From an uncultured Tessaracoccus sp. (GTDB lineage: Bacteria > Actinomycetota > Actinomycetes > Propionibacteriales > Propionibacteriaceae), in the NCBI RefSeq assembly GCF_947255005.1, contig NZ_CAMYFI010000062.1, positions 1-13,402 on the forward strand: DNA of 13,402 nucleotides. The letters are read 5' to 3'. The notes below the pieces were generated by a model. The model saw only the letters and a list, made by a program, of their open reading frames with translations. It did not search any database and was not told the origin of the DNA. Below, piece after piece: positions 4,679 to 12,742 of the stretch (positions are counted from its first letter, which is position 1; each line of letters starts with the position of its first letter). A program made the position numbers and the translations under genes.

Positions 4679-5392
4679 GTGACTTCCGCCCGACCCCACC
4701 GTGACATCGTGAGCTTCGTGCGCCGCAGTTCCCGCATGAACGATTCGCAGCGCAGCGCATTGGAGCGCCACGGCAGCGAGTTCATCGTCGACGTGCCTAC
4801 CGGCGAGCTGGAGACGTCCATCGCCGACAGCGCCAGCGTCGACTGGGCCGCGACGTTTGGGCGCGAGGGCGAGCTCATCGTCGAAATCGGCTCCGGCACC
4901 GGCGACTCCCTCGTCCCCATGGCAGCCGGACGCCCGGAGGCAAACGTCGTCGCCTTCGAGGTGTTCGAGCGGGCAGTGGCGTCAACGGTGGGGCGGCTCG
5001 CCCGCGAACAGGTATCGAACGTGCGACTCGTGATGGCCGACGGCGCCCAGGGCCTCCGGCAATTGTTCGCCGACGGCTCCCTCACTGAGGTCTGGACGTT
5101 CTTCGCCGACCCCTGGCACAAGGCGCGTCACCACAAGCGGCGGCTGGTCTCGCGTCAGTTTGGCGACGTGGTCGCGGCCAAGCTGCGCCCTGGCGGGTGT
5201 TGGCGGCTGGCCACCGACTGGGAGGACTACGCGCTCTGGATGCGGGAACAGCTCGACGATCACCCGCTGCTGCGCAACGTGCACGACGGCTGGGCACCGC
5301 GGCTTGCTGAGCGCCCGGTCACGAAGTACGAGGCGCGCGGGCTCGCCGCCGGCCGCCAGGTGTTCGACCTCACGTACGAGCGCCGGCCATGA
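4679..5392 (+). CDS. trmB: tRNA (guanine-N7-)-methyltransferase
   Basis: TrmB makes m7G46 in tRNA using SAM. The 237-residue frame shows the SAM site VEIGSGTGDSL (68-78) and FADPWHKARHHKRRL (142-156), which corresponds to the family PDPWPKKRHxKRR catalytic and RNA-binding loop. It also has TKYEARG (215-221), matching the conserved T-x-x-E substrate motif. GTG 4679 is preferred over ATG 4736 because IVSFVRRSSRM before that ATG corresponds to a conserved TrmB N-terminal block. The gene overlaps truA by four nt (ATGA), beginning a three-gene RNA-modification operon. The FADPWHK loop departs slightly from the consensus PDPW, but the key Asp and Trp are kept. Confidence 0.93.
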   Translation: MTSARPHRDIVSFVRRSSRMNDSQRSALERHGSEFIVDVPTGELETSIADSASVDWAATFGREGELIVEIGSGTGDSLVPMAAGRPEANVVAFEVFERAVASTVGRLAREQVSNVRLVMADGAQGLRQLFADGSLTEVWTFFADPWHKARHHKRRLVSRQFGDVVAAKLRPGGCWRLATDWEDYALWMREQLDDHPLLRNVHDGWAPRLAERPVTKYEARGLAAGRQVFDLTYERRP

Positions 5393-6204
5393 GGCTCCGC
5401 ATCGACCTCGCCTACGACGGGCACGACTTCCACGGCTGGGCGGCGCAGCCCGGCCTGCGCACGGTGCAAGGCGAGCTCGAAACGTGGATTGGCAAGGTGC
5501 TTCGCGGCGCCGAGCCGTCGTCGCTCACCGTGGCCGGCCGCACCGACGCCGGCGTGCATGCCCGCGGGCAGGTGTGTCACCTCGACGTCGAACGCCCCTC
5601 CCCGACGATCTGCGACGACCTCCTCCGGCGTCTGCGCAAGGTGCTGCCCGACGACATCGTCGTGCGCAGCGTCTCGCCGGCGCCCGACGGGTTCGACGCG
5701 CGCTTCTCCGCCATCTGGCGCCGCTATTCCTACCGGGTGCTGCCCGCAGATCGGGTGCCCGACCCATTGCAGCGCGGCCACGTCGTCACGCTGCGGCACG
5801 GCGTCGACGTCGAGCTCCTGAACGACGCCGCCCCCCTGCTGCTCGGTCTGCGCGATTTCGCCCCGTTCTGCAAGCCTCGCGACGGCGCCACCACCATCCG
5901 CGAACTCCGCGAGCTGAGAGCCACCCAGCGCGAGGATAGCGTCGTCGAGATTCATCTGCTCGCCGACGCGTTTTGTCACTCGATGGTGCGCTCGCTGGTG
6001 GGCGCGCTACTGGCGGTGGCCGGCGGGGCTCGCGACGTGGCGTGGCTGGAGCGCGTCGCCGCTCACCCCGAGCGCCACAACGAGGTACTCGTGATGCCCG
6101 CGCACGGGTTGGTGCTGGAGGAGATCGGGTATCCGCCCGACGACGAGCTCGCCGCCCGCGCGGCCACAGCCCGCGCCGTTCGATCCCTCGAGGAGTCCTC
6201 ATGA
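5389..6204 (+). CDS. truA: tRNA pseudouridine(38-40) synthase
   Basis: TruA converts uridines 38, 39 and 40 of the tRNA anticodon arm to pseudouridine. The 271-residue frame opens with RIDLAYDGHDFHGWAAQP, the usual TruA start. It contains the catalytic motif GRTDAGVHARGQV with the nucleophilic Asp at residue 53. Later it has RRYSYRVL and the C-terminal FCHSMVRSLVGALLAVAGG block typical of TruA. Length fits the family. Start and stop overlap the flanking genes (ATGA at both ends), so it is co-translated with trmB and the downstream methyltransferase. Confidence 0.95.
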   Translation: MRLRIDLAYDGHDFHGWAAQPGLRTVQGELETWIGKVLRGAEPSSLTVAGRTDAGVHARGQVCHLDVERPSPTICDDLLRRLRKVLPDDIVVRSVSPAPDGFDARFSAIWRRYSYRVLPADRVPDPLQRGHVVTLRHGVDVELLNDAAPLLLGLRDFAPFCKPRDGATTIRELRELRATQREDSVVEIHLLADAFCHSMVRSLVGALLAVAGGARDVAWLERVAAHPERHNEVLVMPAHGLVLEEIGYPPDDELAARAATARAVRSLEESS

Positions 6205-6794
6205 GTCACTATTTCGAGACCCCCGACGAGCCCCTCGTCACCCGCACCATTGACGCCACCATCTTTGGCAACGACCTCACGTTCACGACAGCACGCGGCG
6301 TGTTCTCGGGTACCCGGCTGGACCCAGGCACGAGTGTGCTGTTGCGCGAGGTGGCCCCGCCGTCGGAGGGCCACATTCTGGACCTGGGCTGCGGGTTTGG
6401 CCCGATCGCGGTGGGGTTGGCCGTCGCGTCGCCGAAGGTCACCGTCGAGGCGGTCGATGTGAATGCGCATGCCGTAGCGCTCACGAACATGAACGCGGAG
6501 GCGCACGGGGTGGCCGATCGGGTGCGGGCGGGAACGGATGCGGATGGCCCGTTCGACGAGATGTGGTCGAACCCGCCGATTCGCATCGGCAAGGAGGCCC
6601 TCCACGCGCTGCTGCTCACATGGCTGCCGAAGCTGCGCCCCGACGGCACGGCCTGGATGGTGGTGAGCAAGAATCTGGGCGGCGATTCGCTTGCCCGCTG
6701 GCTCACCGACGAGGGGTGGCCGACGGAGAAAGTGGCCTCTGCGAAGGGCTTCCGTGTACTTAGAACCACTTGGGCGGGGGAATATTCCGGCTAG
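6201..6794 (+). CDS. Class I SAM-dependent methyltransferase, RsmC-like
   Basis: This 197-residue protein starts at ATG 6201, overlapping the truA stop. It has the small MTS domain seen in RsmC/RlmG-type enzymes: HYFETPDEPLVTRTID, with F..GT.LDPGTSVLL preceding the SAM motif ILDLGCGFGPIAV (59-71), and the target-base motif SNPPIRIGK (123-131). RsmC and RlmG methylate guanine N2 in 16S and 23S rRNA. This short single-domain form is common in actinobacteria, and the exact rRNA position cannot be read from the sequence. The operon with trmB and truA supports an RNA-modification job. Confidence 0.88.
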   Translation: MSHYFETPDEPLVTRTIDATIFGNDLTFTTARGVFSGTRLDPGTSVLLREVAPPSEGHILDLGCGFGPIAVGLAVASPKVTVEAVDVNAHAVALTNMNAEAHGVADRVRAGTDADGPFDEMWSNPPIRIGKEALHALLLTWLPKLRPDGTAWMVVSKNLGGDSLARWLTDEGWPTEKVASAKGFRVLRTTWAGEYSG

Positions 6795-6797
6795 GGT
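6770..6797 (+). promoter_or_regulatory. Candidate promoter for the superoxide dismutase gene
   Basis: TTGGGC (6770-6775) and TAGGGT (6792-6797) are separated by 16 nt and precede the sod start by about 42 nt, overlapping the end of the methyltransferase gene. Both keep the most informative positions of housekeeping-sigma boxes (TTG and TA...T). The sod gene is highly expressed in most bacteria, so a private promoter is expected. Confidence 0.35.
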
Positions 6798-6839
6798 GGA
6801 GGTTGTAGCCAGTGAACGCTCCTCGAAAGGATATTGGCA

Positions 6840-7454
6840 ATGACTTACGTTCTTCCTGACCTCGACTACGACTACGGCGCACTCGCCCCCCACATCGCCC
6901 CTGAGATCATGGAGCTGCACCACAGCAAGCACCATGCCACCTACGTCAAGGGCCTCAACACCGCGCTCGAGCAGCTCGCCGAGGCGCGCGAGAAGGGCGA
7001 GCTCGGCACCGTCAACAAGCTCGCCAAGGACGTCGCCTTCAACCTCGGTGGCCACGTGAACCACTCCGTGTTCTGGAAGAACATGTCTCCCGACGGTGGC
7101 GGTGAGCCCGAAGGTGCTCTCTCCGACGCCATCACCGAGGGCTTCGGCTCCTTCGAAGGCTTCAAGAAGCAGTTCAACGCCACAGCGCTCGGCATCCAGG
7201 GCTCCGGCTGGGCCATCCTCGCCCTCGACACCCTGGGCGGCCAGCTCCTCGTGCACCAGCTCTACGACCAGCAGGGCAACCTGCCGACATCGCAGGTGCC
7301 GCTGCTGCAGCTCGACATGTGGGAGCACGCCTTCTACCTGCAGTACAAGAACGTGAAGGCTGACTACGTCGACGCCTGGTGGAACGTCGTCAACTGGAAC
7401 GACGTCGCCTCCCGCCTCGAGAAAGCCAAGAACGCGCAGGCTGCGCTCGCCTGA
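6840..7454 (+). CDS. sodA: Fe/Mn-family superoxide dismutase
   Basis: SOD dismutes superoxide to oxygen and hydrogen peroxide in the cytoplasm. The 204-residue protein starts at ATG 6840 with GAAAGGA eight nt upstream; the in-frame TTG at 6834 lies between them and is less suitable. Metal ligands are in the expected places: the first His of HHSKHHATYV (residue 27), the His of GGHVNHSVFW, and Asp and His in LDMWEHAFYLQY. Second-shell GSGWAIL also fits. The family can use Fe, Mn or either, and this sequence alone does not settle the metal, so the symbol is provisional between sodA and sodB. It is followed by a strong hairpin. Confidence 0.95.
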   Translation: MTYVLPDLDYDYGALAPHIAPEIMELHHSKHHATYVKGLNTALEQLAEAREKGELGTVNKLAKDVAFNLGGHVNHSVFWKNMSPDGGGEPEGALSDAITEGFGSFEGFKKQFNATALGIQGSGWAILALDTLGGQLLVHQLYDQQGNLPTSQVPLLQLDMWEHAFYLQYKNVKADYVDAWWNVVNWNDVASRLEKAKNAQAALA

Positions 7455-7468
7455 TCCAGCCCTCGCGC

Positions 7469-7500
7469 GTGGGGTCGTCGCCACTTTGCGGCGGCCCCAC
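7469..7500 (+). terminator. Hairpin terminator between sod and the convergent MOSC gene
   Basis: In the plus-strand RNA, 7469-7481 pairs fully with 7488-7500 as a 13-bp stem including two G-U pairs, with a 6-nt loop (cacttt). It begins 14 nt after the sod stop. No T-run follows, so it is either a stem-only actinobacterial terminator or an mRNA-stabilising 3' structure. The leftward MOSC gene ends 50 nt beyond it. On that strand the G-U pairs become mismatches, so it should work mainly for sod. Confidence 0.55.
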
Positions 7501-7549
7501 TGCCGTGTCCGGAGCCAGCCTGCAACACCCCGGGCGGCGGCCCCACGAC

Positions 7550-8191
7550 TCAGCGCCCGCCGACGAGCGCCTCGGCCTTCGCGCGCAGGTGGTCGGACAA
7601 CCGCCAGGCGCCCGACGCCGCAGCGGCGAGCAGGGTGCGGGCGAGATGCTCGCCGCGGTCGGTGAACCAGCGAGCCACCGTGACCCCGTGCCCCGGGCGC
7701 GAGAGCACCTCGATCTCGTCCCCGGCCTGCACCGTGCCCGACTGGGCGACGTGCAGGTACACCCCCGGGAGGCCGCGCTCCTGAAAGCGGCGCACCCAGC
7801 CGTCGATGCCCATCCACTGCTGGAACGTGGCGCAGGGGGTCCGCACTGATGACACGGTGAACTCCGCTGTACCGATGCGCCAGCGTTCGCCGAACTCCGC
7901 GTCGTCGATCGCGATGCCTTCGGTGCGGAGGTTCTCGCCGAACGCGCCGGGCGGCAGTTCGCGGCCCAGCTCGCGCTCCCACCCGAGGATCGCCTCCTGC
8001 GAGTACGCGTAGACGGCCTTGTCGATGCCGCCGTGGTGTGCGCGGTCGCACTGCACGTCGGCGAACAGCCCGAGGTCGCGCACCGCCACCGGCCCGTCGA
8101 CCGGCCGCTTGTCGATGCCGCTGACGCCGACGCGGCCCGAGACCGACGTCAACCCCGCGGCCACGCAGACCGCCGTCACCTTGCCGGCCAT
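7550..8191 (-). CDS. MOSC domain protein, YiiM-like
   Basis: This 213-residue protein starts at ATG 8191 in a TGATG overlap with the upstream gene. It has the YiiM layout: DRAHHGGIDKAVYAY (49-63), PPGAFGENLRTEGI (80-93), the conserved Cys in VRTPCATFQ (Cys120), VYLHVAQSGTVQAGDEIEV, then a C-terminal 3-alpha-like part beginning HGVTVARWF. MOSC domains handle the molybdenum cofactor or sulfur transfer; E. coli YiiM reduces N-hydroxylated compounds such as 6-hydroxylaminopurine. The HHGG..KAVYAY and FGENL blocks make the family assignment firm, but the substrate is unknown. It is probably translated with the membrane protein upstream. Confidence 0.85.
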   Translation of the reverse strand: MAGKVTAVCVAAGLTSVSGRVGVSGIDKRPVDGPVAVRDLGLFADVQCDRAHHGGIDKAVYAYSQEAILGWERELGRELPPGAFGENLRTEGIAIDDAEFGERWRIGTAEFTVSSVRTPCATFQQWMGIDGWVRRFQERGLPGVYLHVAQSGTVQAGDEIEVLSRPGHGVTVARWFTDRGEHLARTLLAAAASGAWRLSDHLRAKAEALVGGR

Positions 8192-8799
8192 CAGACGTTC
8201 CTCTCGCCGTACACCCATTCGGGGACACGCTTGCCGGTCAGCCAAGCCCACCACACGATCGCCACGACGAACGGGGTCAGCGCAAGCCCCAGTGCCCAGC
8301 GCGTGCGGATGAAGACGGGCAGCTCTTCGGTGAGCGGCACGAAGTTGATCTCGCCTGCCTTGTTCGATGCGGACGACGCACAGGCGTCCAGCCACCTGCC
8401 GTCGACGCAGACCTTCACCCATGTGTGACCGCTCAGGAACCAGGGCCTGGAGAAGCCCCGCACTCGCGCGGCGTGCACGAGGCGCACGTCGAAGCCCAAT
8501 CGTCGCAACACAAGCAGCAGCACCGTGTTGTATTGCGGGGAACGCCCGCGCCCGTGGCGAAGCGAAGTCGTGGGCGACTCCCACAGATGCCAGGCCGAAT
8601 GCACCGGGAAGGCCTCGGCGACCGCGCGAACTGCTGCGTTCACCAGGTCGATGCCCTCCTCCCCGCCGGAGGCGGCCGCCTCCGCGATGGATTCGACGGT
8701 CTCCCCCCGCCCGGTCGGTGTCGGCGCGAAGGCAGCCACCGCGCCGACCGCCGCACCCACTACCCCAGCCACACCGAGCATTGCCGTGCGTTTACGCAT
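8191..8799 (-). CDS. Membrane-anchored transglutaminase-fold protein lacking the Cys
   Basis: This 202-residue protein starts at ATG 8799 with GGAGGAA upstream. It has an N-terminal hydrophobic segment (AMLGVAGVVGAAVGAVAAF) and a C-terminal membrane segment (ALGLALTPFVVAIVWWAW, about 169-186), so the central domain is probably extracytoplasmic. That domain resembles the transglutaminase-like core: LLLVLRRLGFDVRLVHAARV, then GHTWVKVCVDGRWLDA with His125 and Asp138 as the second and third triad residues. The expected nucleophilic Cys, about 12 residues before the RLG, is replaced by the SPQYN region, so catalysis is doubtful. It may be a non-catalytic binding domain. It overlaps the GT4 gene upstream by 8 nt and MOSC downstream by 1 nt. 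Confidence 0.65.
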   Translation of the reverse strand: MRKRTAMLGVAGVVGAAVGAVAAFAPTPTGRGETVESIAEAAASGGEEGIDLVNAAVRAVAEAFPVHSAWHLWESPTTSLRHGRGRSPQYNTVLLLVLRRLGFDVRLVHAARVRGFSRPWFLSGHTWVKVCVDGRWLDACASSASNKAGEINFVPLTEELPVFIRTRWALGLALTPFVVAIVWWAWLTGKRVPEWVYGERNV

Positions 8800-9928
8800 A
8801 CTTCCTCCTCGTGAATCCGCGCAGCGATCGGGCCGGAGCTTCGTCGGCCAGTCGCTCGTGGAGCGCCAACATCTGCTCGACGGTGCGCCGCCAGCTGTAT
8901 TGCTCCGCTCGGGCTCTGGCCGCCTGCCGCAAGTCTGGGCCGAGGTTGGGCACCAACCGCTCGACGGCATCCGCCAGCGATTTCGGGTCCGGCGCCCCCC
9001 ACGCGCCCGACGTCCCATCGACCAGCTCGTGCGCCCCACCGCGGTTCGACGTGACGACGGGGGTTCCTGAGGCAAGCGCTTCCAGCACCGCGAGCCCAAA
9101 CGTCTCCGCCGGGCACACCGACAGCGAGATGTCCGCCGCCGCGTAGCGCTTGGCGAGTTCGTCGCGCCCATCCACGAACCCGTGGAAGAACACCGGCGCG
9201 TCGCCGGCGATCTCCTCAAGCTCAGCCTTGTCGGGCCCAGTGCCGTAGAGATCCAGCCGCACCGGCCTCCCCCGACGATGCAACTCCACTGCCGTCGCCA
9301 CAGCGAGCTGCGGCGACTTCTCGTGGCTCAGCCTGCCCGCGTAGCAGAGTTTGAGCACGCCGTCGTCGGCGGGTGCGACCACCTCAGGGCGGAACGTCGC
9401 GAGGTCCACGCCCAGCGGCACCCGCTCAAGGTTGGCGCCGGTGTTCGAGAACTCTTCGGCGGCGAACTCGCTGGTGACCACGACTGCGTCGAACTCTTTC
9501 GCCAACCGACGGTTCATCGCACCCACGGCGGCCTCCACGCCGAACGAGCGCTTGATCCACATAGCGAGCATGTCGGAGAGCCGCTCGTGGCTGAACAGCA
9601 CGGAACCCACCGCGCGCTTCTTCGCCCACCGGCCCGCCGGCGAGAGCGTCCACTTGTCCGACACCTCGATGGTGGTGGGACGGAACCTGTCCAGCACGTC
9701 GAGCGCGCGCCAAGGCTTCGAGATCATGCGGTACTGCTTCGTGATACGCGGCGACCGCACGAACACATGGATGCCGGATTCGTCCTCGACGATCTCGTCA
9801 CGCTTGCCTGGAGAGACGAACACGCGCTCGTGGCCGGCCTCGATGTAGCCGCGTCCGAGCTGCTCGATGACCACCTTCATCCCGCCGGACGTCGGGCCGA
9901 CGAAGTTAGCCATTTGCGCGATTCGCAT
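8792..9928 (-). CDS. GT4-family glycosyltransferase
   Basis: This is a 378-residue GT-B fold retaining glycosyltransferase. The N-terminal acceptor half begins MRIAQMANFVGPTSGGMKVV, a glycine-rich loop. The C-terminal half carries KLCYAGRLSHEKSP (193-206) and the nucleotide-sugar motif PAETFGLAVLEALASGTPVV, with the E-x7-E pair at 275 and 283. Closest in style to actinobacterial PimC/MgtA-type mannosyltransferases acting on phosphatidylinositol mannosides or other envelope glycolipids, but donor and acceptor cannot be read here. ATG 9928 has only a weak GGTAGG upstream. The gene is 41 nt downstream of the ABC ATPase gene and could be part of that operon or have its own promoter. Confidence 0.88.
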   Translation of the reverse strand: MRIAQMANFVGPTSGGMKVVIEQLGRGYIEAGHERVFVSPGKRDEIVEDESGIHVFVRSPRITKQYRMISKPWRALDVLDRFRPTTIEVSDKWTLSPAGRWAKKRAVGSVLFSHERLSDMLAMWIKRSFGVEAAVGAMNRRLAKEFDAVVVTSEFAAEEFSNTGANLERVPLGVDLATFRPEVVAPADDGVLKLCYAGRLSHEKSPQLAVATAVELHRRGRPVRLDLYGTGPDKAELEEIAGDAPVFFHGFVDGRDELAKRYAAADISLSVCPAETFGLAVLEALASGTPVVTSNRGGAHELVDGTSGAWGAPDPKSLADAVERLVPNLGPDLRQAARARAEQYSWRRTVEQMLALHERLADEAPARSLRGFTRRKYA

Positions 9929-9969
9929 GCCTACCAGTGTGCCACGCCTCGTCAGAGCGCAGGGGCGGA

Positions 9970-10767
9970 TCAGGAGTCGCCCAGCAACGTCCTATCTGAC
10001 AGCTGCGCGCCCTTCACTTCCGCGAACGTCTGAGCCAGCTGCTCAGGAGTGACCTGGCGCTTACGTTCCTCATCGACCTCCAACACGATATTGCCCTCGT
10101 GCATCATGATGAGCCTGTTGCCCAAGTCGATAGCCTGCTGCATGTTGTGCGTCACCATGAGCGCGGTGAGCCCGTGGTCGGCCACCATTTCCTTCGTGAG
10201 CCGGGTGATGAGCTCCGCTCTCGACGGGTCCAGCGCGGCCGTGTGCTCGTCGAGCAGCAGAATATCTGGGCGTTCGTGCGCGGCCATGAGCAGACTCAGC
10301 GCCTGCCGCTGCCCGCCCGACAGCATTCCCACGCGCATCGCTAGGCGGTTCTCCAAGCCGAGGTCGAGGCGTTCAAGCGCCTCACGGTATTGGGCGCGCT
10401 TGCGATTGGTGACCGCCATGGGGAGCCCTCGTCGCTGCCCCCTCGCGAAGGCGATAGCGAGGTTCTCCTCGATGGTCATGTGAGGCGCGGTGCCCGCCAT
10501 CGGGTCTTGGAACACCCGCGCGACGTAGCGTGCCCGGCGATACTCCGACGTCTTCGTCACGTCACGACCCGCGACGTGGATGCTGCCGCCGTCGAGCTGG
10601 TAACGCCCAGAGATGCAGTTCAGGAGGGTCGATTTGCCGGCACCGTTCGAGCCGATGATGGTGACGAAATCGCCTTCATCGAGGACGAGAGAGAGCTCGT
10701 CGAGCGCCACCCGTTCGTTGACGGTACCGGGGAAGAACCGCTTGGTGATTCCACGAATATCCAGCAT
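9970..10767 (-). CDS. ABC transporter ATPase (TrpZ-type importer)
   Basis: This 265-residue ATPase starts at ATG 10767, in a TGATG overlap with the permease stop. All nucleotide-binding motifs are present: Walker A GSNGAGKST (39-47), Q-loop Gln87, signature LSGGQ (149-153), Walker B ILLLDE (169-174) and switch His207 (THNMQQ). The FVTIIGSNGAGKST start and MLSGGQRQALSLLMAA pattern match ATPases paired with ABC_sub_bind (PF04392) lipoproteins and BPD-type permeases in the TrpXYZ-like group. It powers uptake of a small amino-acid-like solute. The substrate is not proven. Confidence 0.92.
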   Translation of the reverse strand: MLDIRGITKRFFPGTVNERVALDELSLVLDEGDFVTIIGSNGAGKSTLLNCISGRYQLDGGSIHVAGRDVTKTSEYRRARYVARVFQDPMAGTAPHMTIEENLAIAFARGQRRGLPMAVTNRKRAQYREALERLDLGLENRLAMRVGMLSGGQRQALSLLMAAHERPDILLLDEHTAALDPSRAELITRLTKEMVADHGLTALMVTHNMQQAIDLGNRLIMMHEGNIVLEVDEERKRQVTPEQLAQTFAEVKGAQLSDRTLLGDS

Positions 10768-11669
10768 CACGCCACCTCCGCCTGGGCCTGGGCAGCGGCC
10801 CGGTAGCGTCGTCGTCGCCAAGCCTTCAACGGCGACAGCGACGGGATGGTGAGCGCCAGCACCACCAGCACCGCAGAGACCAGTTTCATGTCGTTGGGAT
10901 CCAGGCCGGCTTGCAGCGCCAGCTGGATGATGCCTCGGTAGATCACGGATCCGAGCGCCGCCGCGAGCACGGACTGCCACACCGCCGTCATGCCGAAGAT
11001 GGCCTGTCCGACGATCACCGACGCCAGGCCGGCGACGATGAGGCCGATGCCCATCTGGATGTCCGCGAACCCGTTGTACTGCGCCATGAACGAGCCGCAC
11101 AGCGCAACGAGCCCATTCGACAGCGCCAGCCCGACGATCTTCATCTGCCCGGTGTTGATGCCCTGGGCGCGGGCCATGTCCTCGTTGTCGCCGGTTGCCC
11201 TCAGCGCGACGCCGTACTCGGTGCCGAGGAACAGGTACACCAGCACGCCGACGAGCGCCGCGATGGCCGCGAAGATCGCCACCGACACCCACGTGCCCAA
11301 GAGTCCGTGCTCGCGCAGCGGAGTCCACAACGTGTCAGCGCGCAGCAGCGGCACGTTGGCTTTGCCCATGATGCGCAGGTTGATGGAGTACAACGCGATC
11401 TGCGTCAGAATGCCGGCCAGGAGCGGGTTGATGTTCGCCCACACGTGCAGCCCGCCGGTGATGATGCCGGCGAGCACACCGACGACGAACGACGACAGCA
11501 CGGCCCACGCGGGGTTGACGCCCGCGACGATCATCACGGCGCTCATCGCGGCACCCGTCGTGAACGAGCCATCGACGGTGAGGTCGGGGAAATCCAGCAC
11601 GCGATACGTGAGATAGACGCCAATCGCCATGACGGCGTAGAGCAGGCCTATCTCTAATGCGACGATCAC
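10767..11669 (-). CDS. ABC transporter permease (TrpY-type)
   Basis: This 300-residue polytopic membrane protein has roughly nine hydrophobic segments. The N-terminal YLTYRVLDFPDLTVDGSFTT is a hallmark of permeases partnered with PF04392 substrate-binding proteins, and GVALRATGDNEDMARAQGI is the cytoplasmic coupling loop contacting the ATPase. The GTG start at 11669 has AAGGAG seven nt upstream. The basic C-terminus (KAWRRRRYR) is cytoplasmic. It lies 24 nt after the first binding-protein gene, so all belong to one leftward operon. Confidence 0.92.
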   Translation of the reverse strand: MIVALEIGLLYAVMAIGVYLTYRVLDFPDLTVDGSFTTGAAMSAVMIVAGVNPAWAVLSSFVVGVLAGIITGGLHVWANINPLLAGILTQIALYSINLRIMGKANVPLLRADTLWTPLREHGLLGTWVSVAIFAAIAALVGVLVYLFLGTEYGVALRATGDNEDMARAQGINTGQMKIVGLALSNGLVALCGSFMAQYNGFADIQMGIGLIVAGLASVIVGQAIFGMTAVWQSVLAAALGSVIYRGIIQLALQAGLDPNDMKLVSAVLVVLALTIPSLSPLKAWRRRRYRAAAQAQAEVA

Positions 11670-11693
11670 CAGTGTGCTCCTTGCGAGTAGGGC

Positions 11694-12668
11694 TTAGAAC
11701 TGCTTCGCGGCGCGATCAACCACGGCCTTCGGCAGGTCGACACCTTGCGCGGCTGCGGCCTTCTGGTTGACGAACAGATCGAATTCTTTCTGCGTCTCGA
11801 CGGCCAGCGTGCCGGGATCTGCGCCGTCAATGATCTTCACGGCAAGCGCCGCTGCGTCCTTACCCTGCTGGGTGTAGTTCACGCTGAGCCCGGCTGCCGC
11901 GCCGCGCTCCATCGTCGCCTCATCCGATGCGAAGACGGGGATGTGCTGCTGCTCGGCCACCTGCACGACCGACTCCGCCGCAGCCACCACGACGTTGTCC
12001 GTCGGGATGAGGAACGCGTCCACGTCGAGTGACTGCGCCGCCTGCTGCACCTCCGACGAGTTCGTCACCGTCTTGGTCACGAGCTCAATGCCAGTCGCCG
12101 ACGCCGCCTCCTGCGTCGCCTTGACCTGCACCTCGGAGTTCACTTCGCCCGACGAGTAGACGATCCCCACCCGCTTGACCTCCGGCAGCACCTCTTTGAT
12201 GAGTTCGATCTGCGCATCCATCGGGTTGAGATCGGACATGCCTGTCACGTTGGCGCCCGGCTTCTCCCAGCTATCGACGAGTTCCGCCGCGACGGGGTCC
12301 GTCACCGCCGCAAACACGATGGGCTTCTGCGCGATCGTCTGCGCCAGCGCCTGCGCCGAGGGGGTAGCGATGGCGTAGAACAGGTCGTCGTCGCTGCTCG
12401 CAAAAGCGTTCGCGATGTTGGTGAGCGTCGATTGGTCACCGTTCGCGTTCTGCACGTCGATCGTGAGGTTCTTACCTTCCTCGTACCCGGCTTCCTTGAG
12501 GCCTTCGATGAAGCCTTCCCGTGCCGCGTCGAGGGCGGGGTGGCTCACAATCTGTACGACGCCGACCTTGAGGCCGTCCTTGGCGTTCGAATCGCCGTCG
12601 CTCTCGCCACACGCGGTAAGCGTCATGCTCGCCGCGAGCACGCAGAGGGCCATCTTTCTCCACTGCAT
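11694..12668 (-). CDS. ABC substrate-binding lipoprotein, copy 1 (PF04392 type)
   Basis: This 324-residue lipoprotein has the lipobox LTAC, with the lipidated Cys at residue 20 after a short MQWRKM...LAASMT signal. The mature part is a two-lobe periplasmic-binding fold: LKVGVVQIVSHPALDAAREG (33-52), KPIVFAAVTDPVAAELV (115-131), VGIVYSSGEVNSEVQ (167-181), PTDN (222-225) and SDE....ERGAAAGLSVNY (248-265). This is the TrpX-like family, which binds aromatic or other small amino-acid-like ligands in studied cases. ATG 12668 has AAGGAG about six nt upstream. It is a paralog of the gene immediately upstream and delivers ligand to the permease/ATPase pair. Confidence 0.92.
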   Translation of the reverse strand: MQWRKMALCVLAASMTLTACGESDGDSNAKDGLKVGVVQIVSHPALDAAREGFIEGLKEAGYEEGKNLTIDVQNANGDQSTLTNIANAFASSDDDLFYAIATPSAQALAQTIAQKPIVFAAVTDPVAAELVDSWEKPGANVTGMSDLNPMDAQIELIKEVLPEVKRVGIVYSSGEVNSEVQVKATQEAASATGIELVTKTVTNSSEVQQAAQSLDVDAFLIPTDNVVVAAAESVVQVAEQQHIPVFASDEATMERGAAAGLSVNYTQQGKDAAALAVKIIDGADPGTLAVETQKEFDLFVNQKAAAAQGVDLPKAVVDRAAKQF

Positions 12669-12684
12669 GAGTTCTCCTTGAATG

Positions 12685-12737
12685 GGACGCTGAAAACGAA
12701 CTGTATCGGCCGCCGAAACCGACGGTCAGCGTTGTCC
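12685..12737 (-). promoter_or_regulatory. Possible stem-loop between the two binding-protein genes
   Basis: In the 74-nt gap, GCTGA (12689-12693) pairs with TCAGC (12726-12730) and GGAC (12685-12688) with GTCC (12734-12737), leaving a 3-nt bulge and a 32-nt loop. Such a structure could dampen read-through or stabilise the mRNA so that the paralogs are expressed at different levels. The stem is short and the loop large, so this is a weak call. Confidence 0.25.
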
Positions 12738-12742
12738 GAGGC

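Noticed and set aside
5160..5939. A 259-codon plus-strand frame, and a 239-codon minus-strand frame at 5260-5979
   Set aside because: Both overlap trmB and truA, which have all their motifs; these frames are Arg/Ala-rich or lack any motif.
6063..8228. A 721-codon minus-strand open frame
   Set aside because: It is antisense to truA, the methyltransferase and sod, is Arg/Gly/Ala-rich with long low-complexity runs, and arises from third-position GC bias.
10911..11657. Plus-strand frames of 208-248 codons opposite the permease gene
   Set aside because: They are antisense shadows (Asp/Arg/His-rich) of a clear membrane protein gene in the ABC operon.
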